Origin: Nitrosomonadales bacterium
GTDB lineage: Bacteria; Pseudomonadota; Gammaproteobacteria; Burkholderiales; Gallionellaceae
Direction: 5' to 3'
DNA: 64,000 bases
NCBI GenBank assembly: GCA_016716325.1
Contig: JADJWO010000001.1
Location: 1,798,001-1,862,000, forward strand
Shown here piece by piece: positions 17,517 to 25,411 of the stretch. The notes under the pieces are model-generated. The model saw only the letters and a list, made by a program, of their open reading frames with translations. It was not told where the DNA came from and made no database searches. The position numbers and the translations under genes were made by a program. Position 1 is the stretch's first letter. Each line of letters starts with the position of its first letter.

Positions 17517-18398
17517 TCAATAAGCCTGCACGCCATACTTGAGCAACAACCTAGGCAGGTGATCGTCCAGGTTCTGGACTTCCTTGTCGCAAAGTTCGAT
17601 CAGATTAAAACCGTATTTATTGTAAATCTCGATCTTCTGTTTCTTCCTGGCAAGGTACTTGGGATCGTTCTCCAGCCCCCAATATTCCAGATAGACCTTG
17701 CCGGTGGGAATGTAGAAATCCGAATAAACATCTTCCTCAATGGGCAGCTTGCGCTCATAGGCATGGACGATCTCGGCCATATAGAGCCAGTTGTCGATCA
17801 ACATTTCCGCCTTCGACCTGACAAAATGCCCATCGGCAGACCGGTGCTTCGCCTCAAACTTATCTCGGAACCCGATTTCCTCGTCGGTCTTCACAACCTC
17901 TTCCGCCTTCTTTTCAGGGGGCTTGCCGGTGATGTGCCCCATCGACTCCAGCAATGCTTTTGAGTTGACGATGGTTTCCGGCCAGCGCACAAAGGGGATG
18001 CCTGATTTCTTGTCTTCATCCTGCACACCACCCAGTTTTGCGCCCTGATTGGTCAGCGCCCAGCCCTTAAGACTTTTCTTGATCCAGCCCAGCTCTGAAA
18101 GGATGTAGTTGGCTTTGGTCGCACTCAATTCAAAATGCTTGCCTATGGCTGTCGCGGTGATGAGCGCTTCATTGATGGTCAGATTCAGGTCTACGTTGCT
18201 CGGCCATGCGATATACGGGCCATACTGTTTACTCTCTTTGACAATGCCGCCTTTCTTCCTGCCTTCCTCGGTCAGTTCCCATGCGCCATCGCTTTGATTG
18301 ATCAGCCCAAGCGTTGCCAATTGCGCAAAAAGCTCCTTCGGCTGCATGGCAAATTTCTCTGCAAGTTTTGTGGTTGAGAGATAAGTAGTTTCCTGCAT
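17517..18398 (-). CDS. Protein with duplicated winged-helix domains and a PD-(D/E)XK nuclease domain
   Basis: 293 residues. Two related N-terminal modules of about 70 residues (roughly 6-75 and 82-150) each have a helix-turn-helix, then an LT..G..GG turn and a W-P segment (ELTEEGRKKGG / ALTNQGAKLGG; IAWPSNVD / VRWPETIV), so they arose by duplication. The C-terminal part (about 190-293) has the nuclease pattern SKAEMLIDNWLY, then DFYIPTGKVYLEYWG (Asp and Glu of the metal site), KKQKIEIY (Lys) and FNLIEL, as in PD-(D/E)XK domains of small DNA repair or restriction proteins. It lies between the restriction-modification gene and the STAS pair on the same strand. The exact family is not recognised. 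Confidence 0.68.
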   Translation of the reverse strand: MQETTYLSTTKLAEKFAMQPKELFAQLATLGLINQSDGAWELTEEGRKKGGIVKESKQYGPYIAWPSNVDLNLTINEALITATAIGKHFELSATKANYILSELGWIKKSLKGWALTNQGAKLGGVQDEDKKSGIPFVRWPETIVNSKALLESMGHITGKPPEKKAEEVVKTDEEIGFRDKFEAKHRSADGHFVRSKAEMLIDNWLYMAEIVHAYERKLPIEEDVYSDFYIPTGKVYLEYWGLENDPKYLARKKQKIEIYNKYGFNLIELCDKEVQNLDDHLPRLLLKYGVQAY

Positions 18399-18522
18399 AT
18401 AAACTCCCCGAGTATTTTTGTTTATTTCAGTACAAACACAATGAAGGAATTGCCCACAGACTCGCCATTCGTTTCAACAGAAATTTTCGATGCTGCCCCC
18501 ACTAGTTGCAATGTGGATTGCC

Positions 18523-21500
18523 TCACTGCGCTCCTTCCACCAGCGCGATTTCTTCGTCGGTCAAGCCATAGAGTTGATACACCAACTGGTCGATCTGATT
18601 GTCGGTCGCGGCGATCTGGCGTTGCAGCAGGTTGGATTCATGCGGGGTTTTCGCGGCGGCGAGTTGCGGGTGCAGGGCGAGCATTTTTTCGACGAGAGCG
18701 ACTGCGTGGTCATGAGTGGATCGGTCTTGGATGTTGGTGAAATCAATGGCACGGACAGGAAGCTGCTCGATGAATCGCTTGCCGTAAGACCAATAACCGC
18801 CACGGAACGGGCTGCTGACGCTATGCAATATATAGTCCAATAAGCGGGAATTGAGCAACGCCTGCAAGTAATGCAACGAGTGCTGATCTGCGGCGTCTTT
18901 CCAGCGCACGCCGTAATAAGGGCCGTTGCCGCCGCCAGTGAAGTAGAGTTCGTTATTGTCGAAGGCGTAGCGGCCGGTTTGCGAAATTACTTGTACCACC
19001 AGTTTAGGCTCATCAAAAGCCACTAGGTTTTTGCGGTAAACATAGCCATACCAATCGGGAGAATTTTTCAATTTCCCGCCTTCGCGCCGTTTAAGTGCAT
19101 CAGCGGAGTGTTCAAGGTAAGCCCAGACATTGGGGTACAGTTTTTTCAGGTTATCCGGCCCCATCAGTTTGGCTTGGCCACCTTCAAGCGCGTAAGGAAA
19201 AATAAGCCAGTGTTGCGCTTGCGGGGCAGCATACGAGGCGAGCGACACATGGCTCAGGAAGGGCTTGAGAATGCCGCGCTCCAGTTGCCATTCGGTTCCG
19301 CCCGCATCGCGCGCAACCACATGATGTTTGCCGATATCGCGCACATGCTCAAGCACGAAAACCTTGTCTGCACTCGTTTGCAAACCGACAAAAATATGCG
19401 CAACTTCGCCAAGTTTGATCGGCATGGCGAGCAGCCGGGTACGCAAATCGCCTCCTTGCGCAGCAGAGAAATTCCATTCCGACGCGCTCAATTGATTGGC
19501 ATAGATTTCGGCACTTTGCGCTGTACCATCCTGACGCCAGGCTCGCAGGTCATCCACTTGGACAAAGGGGAATTTCTCGCCCGGAGCACGATCGAGAAAA
19601 AGCAAACAGGTGTAAGTGGTAGCGCCCGCAAACACCTGCTGATGGCCGAAGTGCACGATGTCGGCAAGGTGGCTACCTATTGCGATGAGTCCACGTAGCG
19701 GCTCACCGTATTGGGCGTTGAAAAACTTGTGCGGGAGGATGAAACCAAGCCGCCCTCTCTTGTTGAGTAATTGCAGGCCACGCTCGACAAATACGACGTA
19801 AATATCGTAATTCCCCTTGCCCGCAGAAAGGTAACGCTCCTTGTAATGCTCAACTTCCAGCGGCGCCCATTCCTTCATGGTCTGGATACGGATATACGGA
19901 GGATTCCCGATCACCGCATCGAATCCGCCCGCCTCGAATATCTGCGGGAACGCCGTCTGCCAGTCGAATACATTGATGCGCTGCGCTTCTTCCGTATCCA
20001 GTTCCAGTTTGCCATCGTAGAAATCCGGACCGATCAGCGAGTTGCCGCACTGGATGTTGTGTTCCAGGTCGGGCAACACGCGCTCGTGAAACAGTTTCAT
20101 CTGGCTATTCAATGTTTCGTCCGATTCGCCTTCGAGCATCTTGAGCAGCAGCGATAGCTTGGTGACTTCCGCCGCCTGCGCGTCGATGTCTACGCCATAG
20201 ATGTGTTCGAGCAGGATGCGTTTCTTTTCTGCCGTGGTGAGCCGCCAGGTCTGTTGTGCGCCCGGGCGGATGTGTGCGCTTTTACCTTTGCTGTGTTTCT
20301 CTGCCCCTTCTTCTACATAGCGTTCCAGGTACCAGTCGAGCAGGTATTGGTAGGCACCGATCAAGAAAGAGCCAGAGCCGCAGGCCGGGTCGAGGATGGC
20401 AATGCCTTTCGCCTGCTTGGGCGTTTTGCCTTCCAGCAGTTTGCCGACAGTGTGTTGGACGATGTATTGCACGATGTAGGCCGGGGTGTAGAACACGCCG
20501 CCCGCTTTCTTGACTTCCGGCTTGTCTTCCACCACAGCCCGGTTGCCCGCAGTGAGGCGGATGACCTTGCCGAGGAATTGTTCGTACACGCTGCCCAGGA
20601 TGTCCGCACCAAGCACGGAGAATTCGTAGGGACAGTCGGGATAGTAAAGATTCTTGAAGATTTCCTTGAGCGGTTTGTCGTCGATGTTCAGATGCAGCGT
20701 CAGTTCGTCCGGCGCTCCGGCACGGTTCTTTTCCTTGCTGAAGTGGAACAGGCCGGAGTTGTATCGGTCGTCCGCATCGCGGAACATTTCGCGCAGGCGG
20801 GCATAGACACTGGCGCCGTTCTGAAGTGCCATCAACTTGCCATAGGGCTCGATGCCACGGTCTTCGCAGATGCGCAGGAAGATGATGCGGTCTATGGTTT
20901 GCTGAACGGCGAAGTTGAGTTCGCGCTGGCTCAGGTTCGGATTGCGCAGCGCGATGTTGCGCGCCAGCAGGTCGCGCCAATTCTCGATCTCATCGAGAAA
21001 CGCGCTGTCCACTTCACTGGTACCACGCTTGCCCTTGCTGCTGCCGGCGTATTTGTCGAACGAGCCTTTGAGCACGGCCTCCTTGGAGAATATCGCAGCG
21101 ATTTCGTCCCACCTTTCGGCATAGTCGCGAAAGGTGCAGTAGAACAGGCGCGCCTTGCTGGCCTTGTCGCTCTTGACCGGCTTCTGGCGGCAATCGTAAA
21201 TAGCGAATTCTTCGAAGTCGGTAACGATGGACAGTGGCAACTTGGCCGACCATGCATACCGCCTGAGTTGGAAGGCCGGCTCGATGTCTTCCCTGACGTT
21301 GACCGAGGGTTTCTTTGCTTCGAGGAAGAACTTGCGCTGTCCGCCGATGCGGAAGCTGTAATCGGGCGCCTTGACGCTGTTGCCGATCTTGATGGCGTCC
21401 TCATGAATGACGTCGCGGTAGGTTTCGGCATAGCCCGCGCTGTTGTCCATATCCCAGCCCAAGGCCTTGAAGAAAGGATCGATGAAGTCGCGGCGCACTT

Positions 21501-21588
21501 GCGTCTCGTTGTACTTGCCACCACGGTAGGCATCAAGATTGTGCTCAAAGTTTTCAATCAGTTTGAGGACTTCTTTCGGCGCAACCAT
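18523..21588 (-). CDS. Single-chain restriction-modification enzyme, Eco57I/type IIG class
   Basis: 1021 residues combining cleavage, methylation and recognition. The N-terminal PD-(D/E)XK nuclease has Pro-Asp at 75-76 and FLEAKK at 88-93 (Glu90, Lys92). A helical linker follows. The N6-adenine methyltransferase core has motif I DPACGSGSFLIG (from residue 400), VDIDAQAAEVTKLSL, and catalytic NPPY (562-565), then GRLGFILPHKFF. The C-terminal third (about 740-1000) is a TaqI-like target-recognition domain ending in a coiled-coil segment. It would modify one adenine strand and cut at a distance. It touches the upstream ORF6N remnant with no gap. The recognition site cannot be read from sequence. 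Confidence 0.9.
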   Translation of the reverse strand: MVAPKEVLKLIENFEHNLDAYRGGKYNETQVRRDFIDPFFKALGWDMDNSAGYAETYRDVIHEDAIKIGNSVKAPDYSFRIGGQRKFFLEAKKPSVNVREDIEPAFQLRRYAWSAKLPLSIVTDFEEFAIYDCRQKPVKSDKASKARLFYCTFRDYAERWDEIAAIFSKEAVLKGSFDKYAGSSKGKRGTSEVDSAFLDEIENWRDLLARNIALRNPNLSQRELNFAVQQTIDRIIFLRICEDRGIEPYGKLMALQNGASVYARLREMFRDADDRYNSGLFHFSKEKNRAGAPDELTLHLNIDDKPLKEIFKNLYYPDCPYEFSVLGADILGSVYEQFLGKVIRLTAGNRAVVEDKPEVKKAGGVFYTPAYIVQYIVQHTVGKLLEGKTPKQAKGIAILDPACGSGSFLIGAYQYLLDWYLERYVEEGAEKHSKGKSAHIRPGAQQTWRLTTAEKKRILLEHIYGVDIDAQAAEVTKLSLLLKMLEGESDETLNSQMKLFHERVLPDLEHNIQCGNSLIGPDFYDGKLELDTEEAQRINVFDWQTAFPQIFEAGGFDAVIGNPPYIRIQTMKEWAPLEVEHYKERYLSAGKGNYDIYVVFVERGLQLLNKRGRLGFILPHKFFNAQYGEPLRGLIAIGSHLADIVHFGHQQVFAGATTYTCLLFLDRAPGEKFPFVQVDDLRAWRQDGTAQSAEIYANQLSASEWNFSAAQGGDLRTRLLAMPIKLGEVAHIFVGLQTSADKVFVLEHVRDIGKHHVVARDAGGTEWQLERGILKPFLSHVSLASYAAPQAQHWLIFPYALEGGQAKLMGPDNLKKLYPNVWAYLEHSADALKRREGGKLKNSPDWYGYVYRKNLVAFDEPKLVVQVISQTGRYAFDNNELYFTGGGNGPYYGVRWKDAADQHSLHYLQALLNSRLLDYILHSVSSPFRGGYWSYGKRFIEQLPVRAIDFTNIQDRSTHDHAVALVEKMLALHPQLAAAKTPHESNLLQRQIAATDNQIDQLVYQLYGLTDEEIALVEGAQ

Positions 21589-21819
21589 CTAGTTCCCCTT
21601 TTGTTCTTTCCACGACGCGAAGCCGATGGGGCGTTTCTTTTTCGGTTCTTCCGGCGACATCAACTGGCGGATGGCATTGATGATCTCGGCGATGGCTTTG
21701 TCGTGCGCGCCGTGCTCGGTGAAGGCGTAGGGCAGGTATTGCCTGTGCTGGCCGCGCCCTGTCTTTAAGGTTGCAAATTGTGATCTTAAAGATTCGTATT
21801 CATTTGGTTTATCAGACAC
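21589..21819 (-). pseudogene. Internally deleted ORF6N/KilA-N-type phage regulator remnant
   Basis: 76 codons. It keeps the ORF6N motif YLPYAFTEHGA and the C-terminal signature IINAIRQLMSPEEPKKKRPIGF, but the stretch normally between them (about 60-80 residues) is missing, and the N-terminal ORF6N core is short. It is therefore probably a deletion derivative. It ends directly against the start of the restriction-modification gene. ORF6N proteins are phage antirepressor-like and common next to restriction genes. A short regulatory peptide cannot be excluded. Confidence 0.6.
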
Positions 21820-21840
21820 TGCCCTCTCCCCAATGCACGG

Positions 21841-22042
21841 CCTTTCATTTTGTTATTGCCATACCCGAGCCGAATAGTACCGACCCTGCCTAGTATCGCC
21901 AATAGCGAAGAATATATAGACCGCTTATTAACAAGCGTTGAAGCGGCACCTCTCTAGTGATGTAGCGCCTTATCCAGTGAATGCTCGAACTTCTCGGCGT
22001 CGTGCTGGGTGACGTAATGCTTTACCGTTGGGCCGGTCATCA
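21841..22042. repeat. Left copy of about 200-bp direct repeat flanking the RhuM gene
   Basis: This stretch is recognisably homologous (roughly four bases in five by eye) and in the same orientation to 23082-23284. Shared landmarks are CCGAATAGTACCGACC, AAGAATATATAG, and a long block covering the 3' end of the 92-residue hypothetical gene. It ends exactly where the RhuM stop codon lies. Confidence 0.8.
21954..22040 (-). pseudogene. Truncated copy of the 92-residue hypothetical gene (last 28 codons)
   Basis: The reading frame from an ATG at 22040 encodes MTGPTVKHYVTQHDAEKFEH and eight more residues. It differs from the intact gene at two positions (Tyr to His, Ala to Ser) and ends at TAG (21956-21954). 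Its ATG overlaps the RhuM stop by TGATG. It is the 3' part of the gene, left within the direct repeat. It could be translated by coupling, but no function is implied. Confidence 0.7.
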
Positions 22043-23044
22043 CTTTACGTTGCCCTTCGCCTGCTTTTCGATTTCTTCCAGTGCCTGAATATCCTCGGCA
22101 TCGGCTTCAACAGCTTCAGCGTTGCGGCGCTGCGCATCGAAGGTCTCATAACGTTCGTGGGCGATGTTTCTCATCTGTTCTGTGCTGATGTTGCCTGCGC
22201 TTTGTAGCACGGGGCGGTCGCTGAATTCGATCAGGCGATCCACATTCTGCCGCCAGAAATCCAGCGTGAGTTGCTTGCGCTCTTGGGCGCGCAGTTCGGC
22301 AGTTTCCAGAAAGATGACGACCAGTCGGTTAAGCACATCCACTTCGTCTGCGTCGAGATAGTTCTTGGCGATGATGACGTCGTGTTTGCGCACGCGCGTG
22401 CCGCTCCATGTGTTCAGCGCCATGTTGGGGGCATTGGCGTCGGCACGGGCGGTGATGAGTTCGGCTGCGGTCTTTTGTGTGACGGCGTACAGCAGTTTGT
22501 TTTGCACTTCGGCAAAGAAGAGTTGGACTGCGCTGTCTTCGGCCCTATAGTCCACGCTGAGGGCGAACAGGTCGCGCACCTTTTGGTAGAAGCGTTTTTC
22601 CGAGGCGCGGATCTCGCGGATGCGCGCCAGCAGTTCGTCGAAGTAGTCCCAGCCTTTGGGATCCTTCAGACGCTCGTCATCCATGACGAAACCTTTGATG
22701 AGATATTCGCCTAGATGGGCGGTGGCCCATTGGCGGAACTGGGTGCCGCGCACTGAGCGAACGCGATAGCCGATGGCTAGAATCATCGGCAGGTTGTAGG
22801 TGAGGGTGCGGCGTTTCACTTGCCGCGCTCCCTCAATTTGAACTGTCAAGGATTCCTTGACAGTTGCCCCCTCCGCCAATTCACCTTCTTTCAGGATGTT
22901 GGCTGCATGCAGACTGACGTTCTGTTTGGTGGTGGCGAACAGTTCGGCGATCTCACTCTGGGTGAGCCAAACGCTACCTTCTTCGGCACGCAAGCGCACT
23001 TCGGTGTTGCCATCAACAGTTTGGTAGAGGATCAGTTCGCTCAT
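22040..23044 (-). CDS. rhuM: RhuM family protein
   Basis: 334 residues, full length for the family. The N-terminal part (about 1-60) holds a helix-turn-helix, VWLTQSEIAELFATTKQNVS, typical of RhuM. The middle shows the family block TYNLPMILAIGYRVRSVRGTQFRQWA and YFDELLARIREIRASEKRFYQKV. The C-terminal part (about 195-330) is Fic-like in outline but lacks a complete Fic motif. RhuM genes occur in restriction and phage-defence loci and in Salmonella pathogenicity islands; the biochemical role is unresolved. The gene is bracketed by diverged 200-base direct repeats and sits upstream of the restriction-modification gene on the same strand. Confidence 0.85.
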   Translation of the reverse strand: MSELILYQTVDGNTEVRLRAEEGSVWLTQSEIAELFATTKQNVSLHAANILKEGELAEGATVKESLTVQIEGARQVKRRTLTYNLPMILAIGYRVRSVRGTQFRQWATAHLGEYLIKGFVMDDERLKDPKGWDYFDELLARIREIRASEKRFYQKVRDLFALSVDYRAEDSAVQLFFAEVQNKLLYAVTQKTAAELITARADANAPNMALNTWSGTRVRKHDVIIAKNYLDADEVDVLNRLVVIFLETAELRAQERKQLTLDFWRQNVDRLIEFSDRPVLQSAGNISTEQMRNIAHERYETFDAQRRNAEAVEADAEDIQALEEIEKQAKGNVK

Positions 23045-23081
23045 TTGCTCAATTTCTCATTCCATGGCGCAAAACCTGCGC

Positions 23082-23284
23082 ATGGCCTTCGTTTGAAATT
23101 TCCATGTCCGGGCCGAATAGTACCGACCCAGCCATCTATCTCCAATAGCAAAGAATATATAGGCCGCCGAGTGAAACGGGGAAGTGCTGCCGCTTTAGTG
23201 ATGCAAGGCCTTATCCAGTGCATGTTCGAACTTCTCGGCGTCGTGCTGGGTGACGTAATACTTTACGGTTGGGCCGGTCATCAA
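23082..23284. repeat. Right copy of about 200-bp direct repeat flanking the RhuM gene
   Basis: Homologous to 21841-22042 in the same orientation. This copy is contained in and beyond the 3' end of the intact 92-residue gene. Recombination between the two copies would delete RhuM and leave one intact small gene. A short related patch (ATATAGGCCGC..CGGGGAAG) recurs at 23911-23950 next to the purD terminator. Confidence 0.8.
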
Positions 23285-23473
23285 CTTGGCGCAGGAATTC
23301 ACCAGTTCCATGGCGATGGGGTATTTACCGGTGGCTATGGCTGCTTTCAGGGCGTTCAATCTGTTGCCCGCATCTTCCAGGGTGAGGCAGAAGTGGTGCG
23401 TGTCGTCGGTGATGCTGATGCTTTTGATGCCTGCATGGGTGACTGCTTGGCAGTGGAACTTTTTCTTGGACAT
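23195..23473 (-). CDS. Hypothetical protein, 92 residues
   Basis: It has a good start: AGGAG about six bases before the ATG at 23473. The protein is soluble, with two Cys and many His, no signal peptide and no membrane segment. It reads as short strands (HAGIKSISITDDTHHFCLTL) followed by helices (GNRLNALKAAIATGKYPIAM, EKFEHALDKALHH). I do not recognise a family. Its last 28 codons are duplicated on the far side of RhuM, which shows that it is part of the same mobile or recombining locus. Confidence 0.6.
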   Translation of the reverse strand: MSKKKFHCQAVTHAGIKSISITDDTHHFCLTLEDAGNRLNALKAAIATGKYPIAMELVNSCAKLMTGPTVKYYVTQHDAEKFEHALDKALHH

Positions 23474-23537
23474 GTGGCGCTCCTGTGGGTGGATTGCGGT
23501 GTGCGGCAGTTTGCGCTCCGCGCCACGTATTTGCTAG

Positions 23538-23690
23538 GGAAGGTCTGATTTAGTCCGTTTGTGGTGAGTATTTAAGCGAAACTCGCAAGCTCGTTTTCCG
23601 TTCGCTCCCTCGATACACCGCGCAAGCGCGGCACTCGGGACGAACGGAAAATGTATCGAACCATGGCTTTCGGACTTAATCAGACCTTCC
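23538..23690. mobile_element. 153-bp MITE with 20-bp terminal inverted repeats
   Basis: GGAAGGTCTGATTTAGTCCG (23538-23557) faces CGGACTTAATCAGACCTTCC (23671-23690), 19 of 20 paired. An inner inverted repeat TTTTCCGTTCG / CGAACGGAAAA is nested inside. There is no coding capacity. The ends are related to those of the element at 48034-48259, with matching TCTGATT..GTCC cores, so both are probably non-autonomous copies moved by one transposase. The left flank CTAG is compatible with a YTAR target; the right flank TTAC is not an exact match. Confidence 0.75.
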
Positions 23691-23760
23691 TTACCTTATT
23701 ATTGAGCCTTCCATAAATCAGGACAAGATGATCAGAAATGAAGTCGAGTGAAAAAAACCG

Positions 23761-23845
23761 CGTCATTCCCGCGCAAGCGGGAATCCAGCAAGAAAAAATG
23801 CATTTTCATTAAACCCACTGGATTCCCGCTTGCGCGGGAATGACG
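23761..23845. repeat. 85-bp palindromic repeat with 28-bp perfect arms
   Basis: CGTCATTCCCGCGCAAGCGG and eight further bases (23761-23788) are the exact reverse complement of 23818-23845; the spacer is 29 A/T-rich bases. Each arm is itself a hairpin (CCCGC/GCGGG). This is a REP/BIME-type intergenic palindrome widely seen in proteobacteria. It lies between the accessory island and purD. Confidence 0.85.
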
Positions 23846-23931
23846 CCGCGAATGTCATTAATTATGGAAACATCAATAGTTGCAATCATGCGCCTTCGCG
23901 CCAGCAAGAACATATAGGCCGCTGAATACAA

Positions 23932-23959
23932 AACGGGGAAGCGTTGCCGCTTCCCCGTT
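23932..23959 (-). terminator. purD operon terminator
   Basis: AACGGGGAAGCG (23932-23943) pairs perfectly with CGCTTCCCCGTT (23948-23959). On the minus strand the stem is followed by TTTTGT. It lies about 55 bases beyond the purD stop, past a palindromic repeat. Confidence 0.8.
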
Positions 23960-23966
23960 CCTATCA

Positions 23967-24007
23967 CCCTCTCCCCCAACCCCTCTCCCGCTTGCGGGAG
24001 AGGGGAG
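23967..24007. repeat. Dispersed palindrome CCCTCTCCC..GGGAGAGGGG
   Basis: CCTCTCCCGCTTGCGGGAGA sits in the purD 3' untranslated region, six bases from the stop codon. It is a member of the family described in the findings. Confidence 0.8.
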
Positions 24008-24012
24008 GTTTG

Positions 24013-25284
24013 TTACTTCCGCCCTATCGCCCGATAGCCGATGTCGCGGCGCATCTGCTGGCCGTCGAAGTGGATGCCGTCGGCGATCTCGTAGGCGCGG
24101 CTCTGCGCATGCTTGACCATGTCGCCCAGCGCCACGACGCACAGCACGCGCCCGCCGCTGGTGACGACCTTGCCGTCCTGCATCGCGGTGCCGGCGTGGA
24201 ACACATGCGCGTCTTCCGGTTTGTTCGGCAGGCCTTCGATGACATCGCCCTTGCGCGGGGTGTCGGGATAGTTGGCGGCAGCCATAACCACGCCGAGCGC
24301 GGTGCGGCGATCCCATTCGGCTTCGACCTTGTCCAGCGTTCCGGCGATGGCATGCTCGACGATGACGGCTAAATCGCTCTTCAGGCGCAGCATGATCGGC
24401 TGGGTCTCGGGGTCGCCCATGCGGCAGTTGAATTCCAGCACTTTCAATCCGCCGTCCGGCGAGATCATCAGGCCGGCATACAGGAATCCGGTGTAGACAT
24501 GTCCCTCGGCTTCCATGCCGCGTACCACGGGCATGATGACTTCGCGCAGGGCCTTGGCGTGGATGCCGGGCGTGACGACGGGCGCGGGGGAGTACGCGCC
24601 CATGCCGCCGGTGTTGGGGCCCTGGTCGCCGTCGAGCAGGCGCTTGTGATCCTGGCTGCTGGCCATGGCCAAGACGTTCTTGCCGTCCACCATGACGATG
24701 AAGCTGGCTTCTTCGCCTTCGAGGAATTCTTCGATCACCACACGCGCACCGGCATCGCCCAGCTTGTTGTCGGACAGCATCATGTCGATGGCGTCGAACG
24801 CTTCCTGCTGGCTCATGGCCACGACCACGCCCTTGCCCGCAGCGAGACCGTCGGCCTTGATGACGATGGGTGCGCCGTGTTTCTTGACATAGGCTTTTGC
24901 ATGCGCGATGTCACTGAACGTTTCGAAGAACGCGGTGGGGATGTTGTGGCGTGCCATGAAGCGCTTGGCGAAATCCTTCGAGGATTCGAGCTGCGCGGCG
25001 GCCTGGGTGGGGCCGAAGATCTTCAGCCCTGCGGCGCGGAACACATCGACCACGCCTGCGGCCAGCGGCGCTTCGGGGCCGACCACGGTCATGTAGATGT
25101 CGTTGTTCTTGGCGAACTCGAGCAGTTCGGGGATGGCGGTGATGTTGACGTTCTCCACGCCCTCTTCGAGCGCGGTGCCCGCGTTACCCGGCGCGACGTA
25201 GATCTTCTGCACTTTTACACCCTGCGCCAGACGCCAGGCGAGTGCGTGCTCGCGACCGCCGGAACCGATGACTAATATTTTCAT
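24013..25284 (-). CDS. purD: Phosphoribosylamine-glycine ligase PurD
   Basis: 423 residues of an ATP-grasp enzyme forming glycinamide ribonucleotide in purine synthesis. MKILVIGSGGREHALAWRL is the N-terminal signature. The ATP-grasp domain shows PIVIKADGLAAGKGVVVA, EEFLEGEEASFIVMVDG, and the metal-binding LEFNCRMGDPETQ. The C-terminal part (about 330-423) is complete. It lies downstream of purH on the same strand with a palindromic repeat in the 130-base gap, a typical purH-purD pairing. Confidence 0.97.
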   Translation of the reverse strand: MKILVIGSGGREHALAWRLAQGVKVQKIYVAPGNAGTALEEGVENVNITAIPELLEFAKNNDIYMTVVGPEAPLAAGVVDVFRAAGLKIFGPTQAAAQLESSKDFAKRFMARHNIPTAFFETFSDIAHAKAYVKKHGAPIVIKADGLAAGKGVVVAMSQQEAFDAIDMMLSDNKLGDAGARVVIEEFLEGEEASFIVMVDGKNVLAMASSQDHKRLLDGDQGPNTGGMGAYSPAPVVTPGIHAKALREVIMPVVRGMEAEGHVYTGFLYAGLMISPDGGLKVLEFNCRMGDPETQPIMLRLKSDLAVIVEHAIAGTLDKVEAEWDRRTALGVVMAAANYPDTPRKGDVIEGLPNKPEDAHVFHAGTAMQDGKVVTSGGRVLCVVALGDMVKHAQSRAYEIADGIHFDGQQMRRDIGYRAIGRK

Positions 25285-25366
25285 ATCGACCTCATGTAGG
25301 GTGGGTTAGCGGTTCTCGCGTAACCCACCATTGCATCTTGAATATTGACGGCGGGCACGCCCTGCA

Positions 25367-25407
25367 CCCTCTCCCCCAACCCCTCTCCCGCGAGCGGGAG
25401 AGGGGAG
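25367..25407. repeat. Dispersed palindrome between purH and purD
   Basis: CCCTCTCCCCCAACCCCTCT then CCCGCGAGCGGGAGAGGGG. It begins four bases beyond the purH stop codon. It is the same family as the other CCTCTCCC elements and nearly identical to the copy at 23967-24007. Confidence 0.8.
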
Positions 25408-25411
25408 TCCA

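Noticed and set aside
20203..21768. 521-residue plus-strand ORF
   Set aside because: It is antisense to the restriction-modification gene, which has clear catalytic motifs on the other strand.
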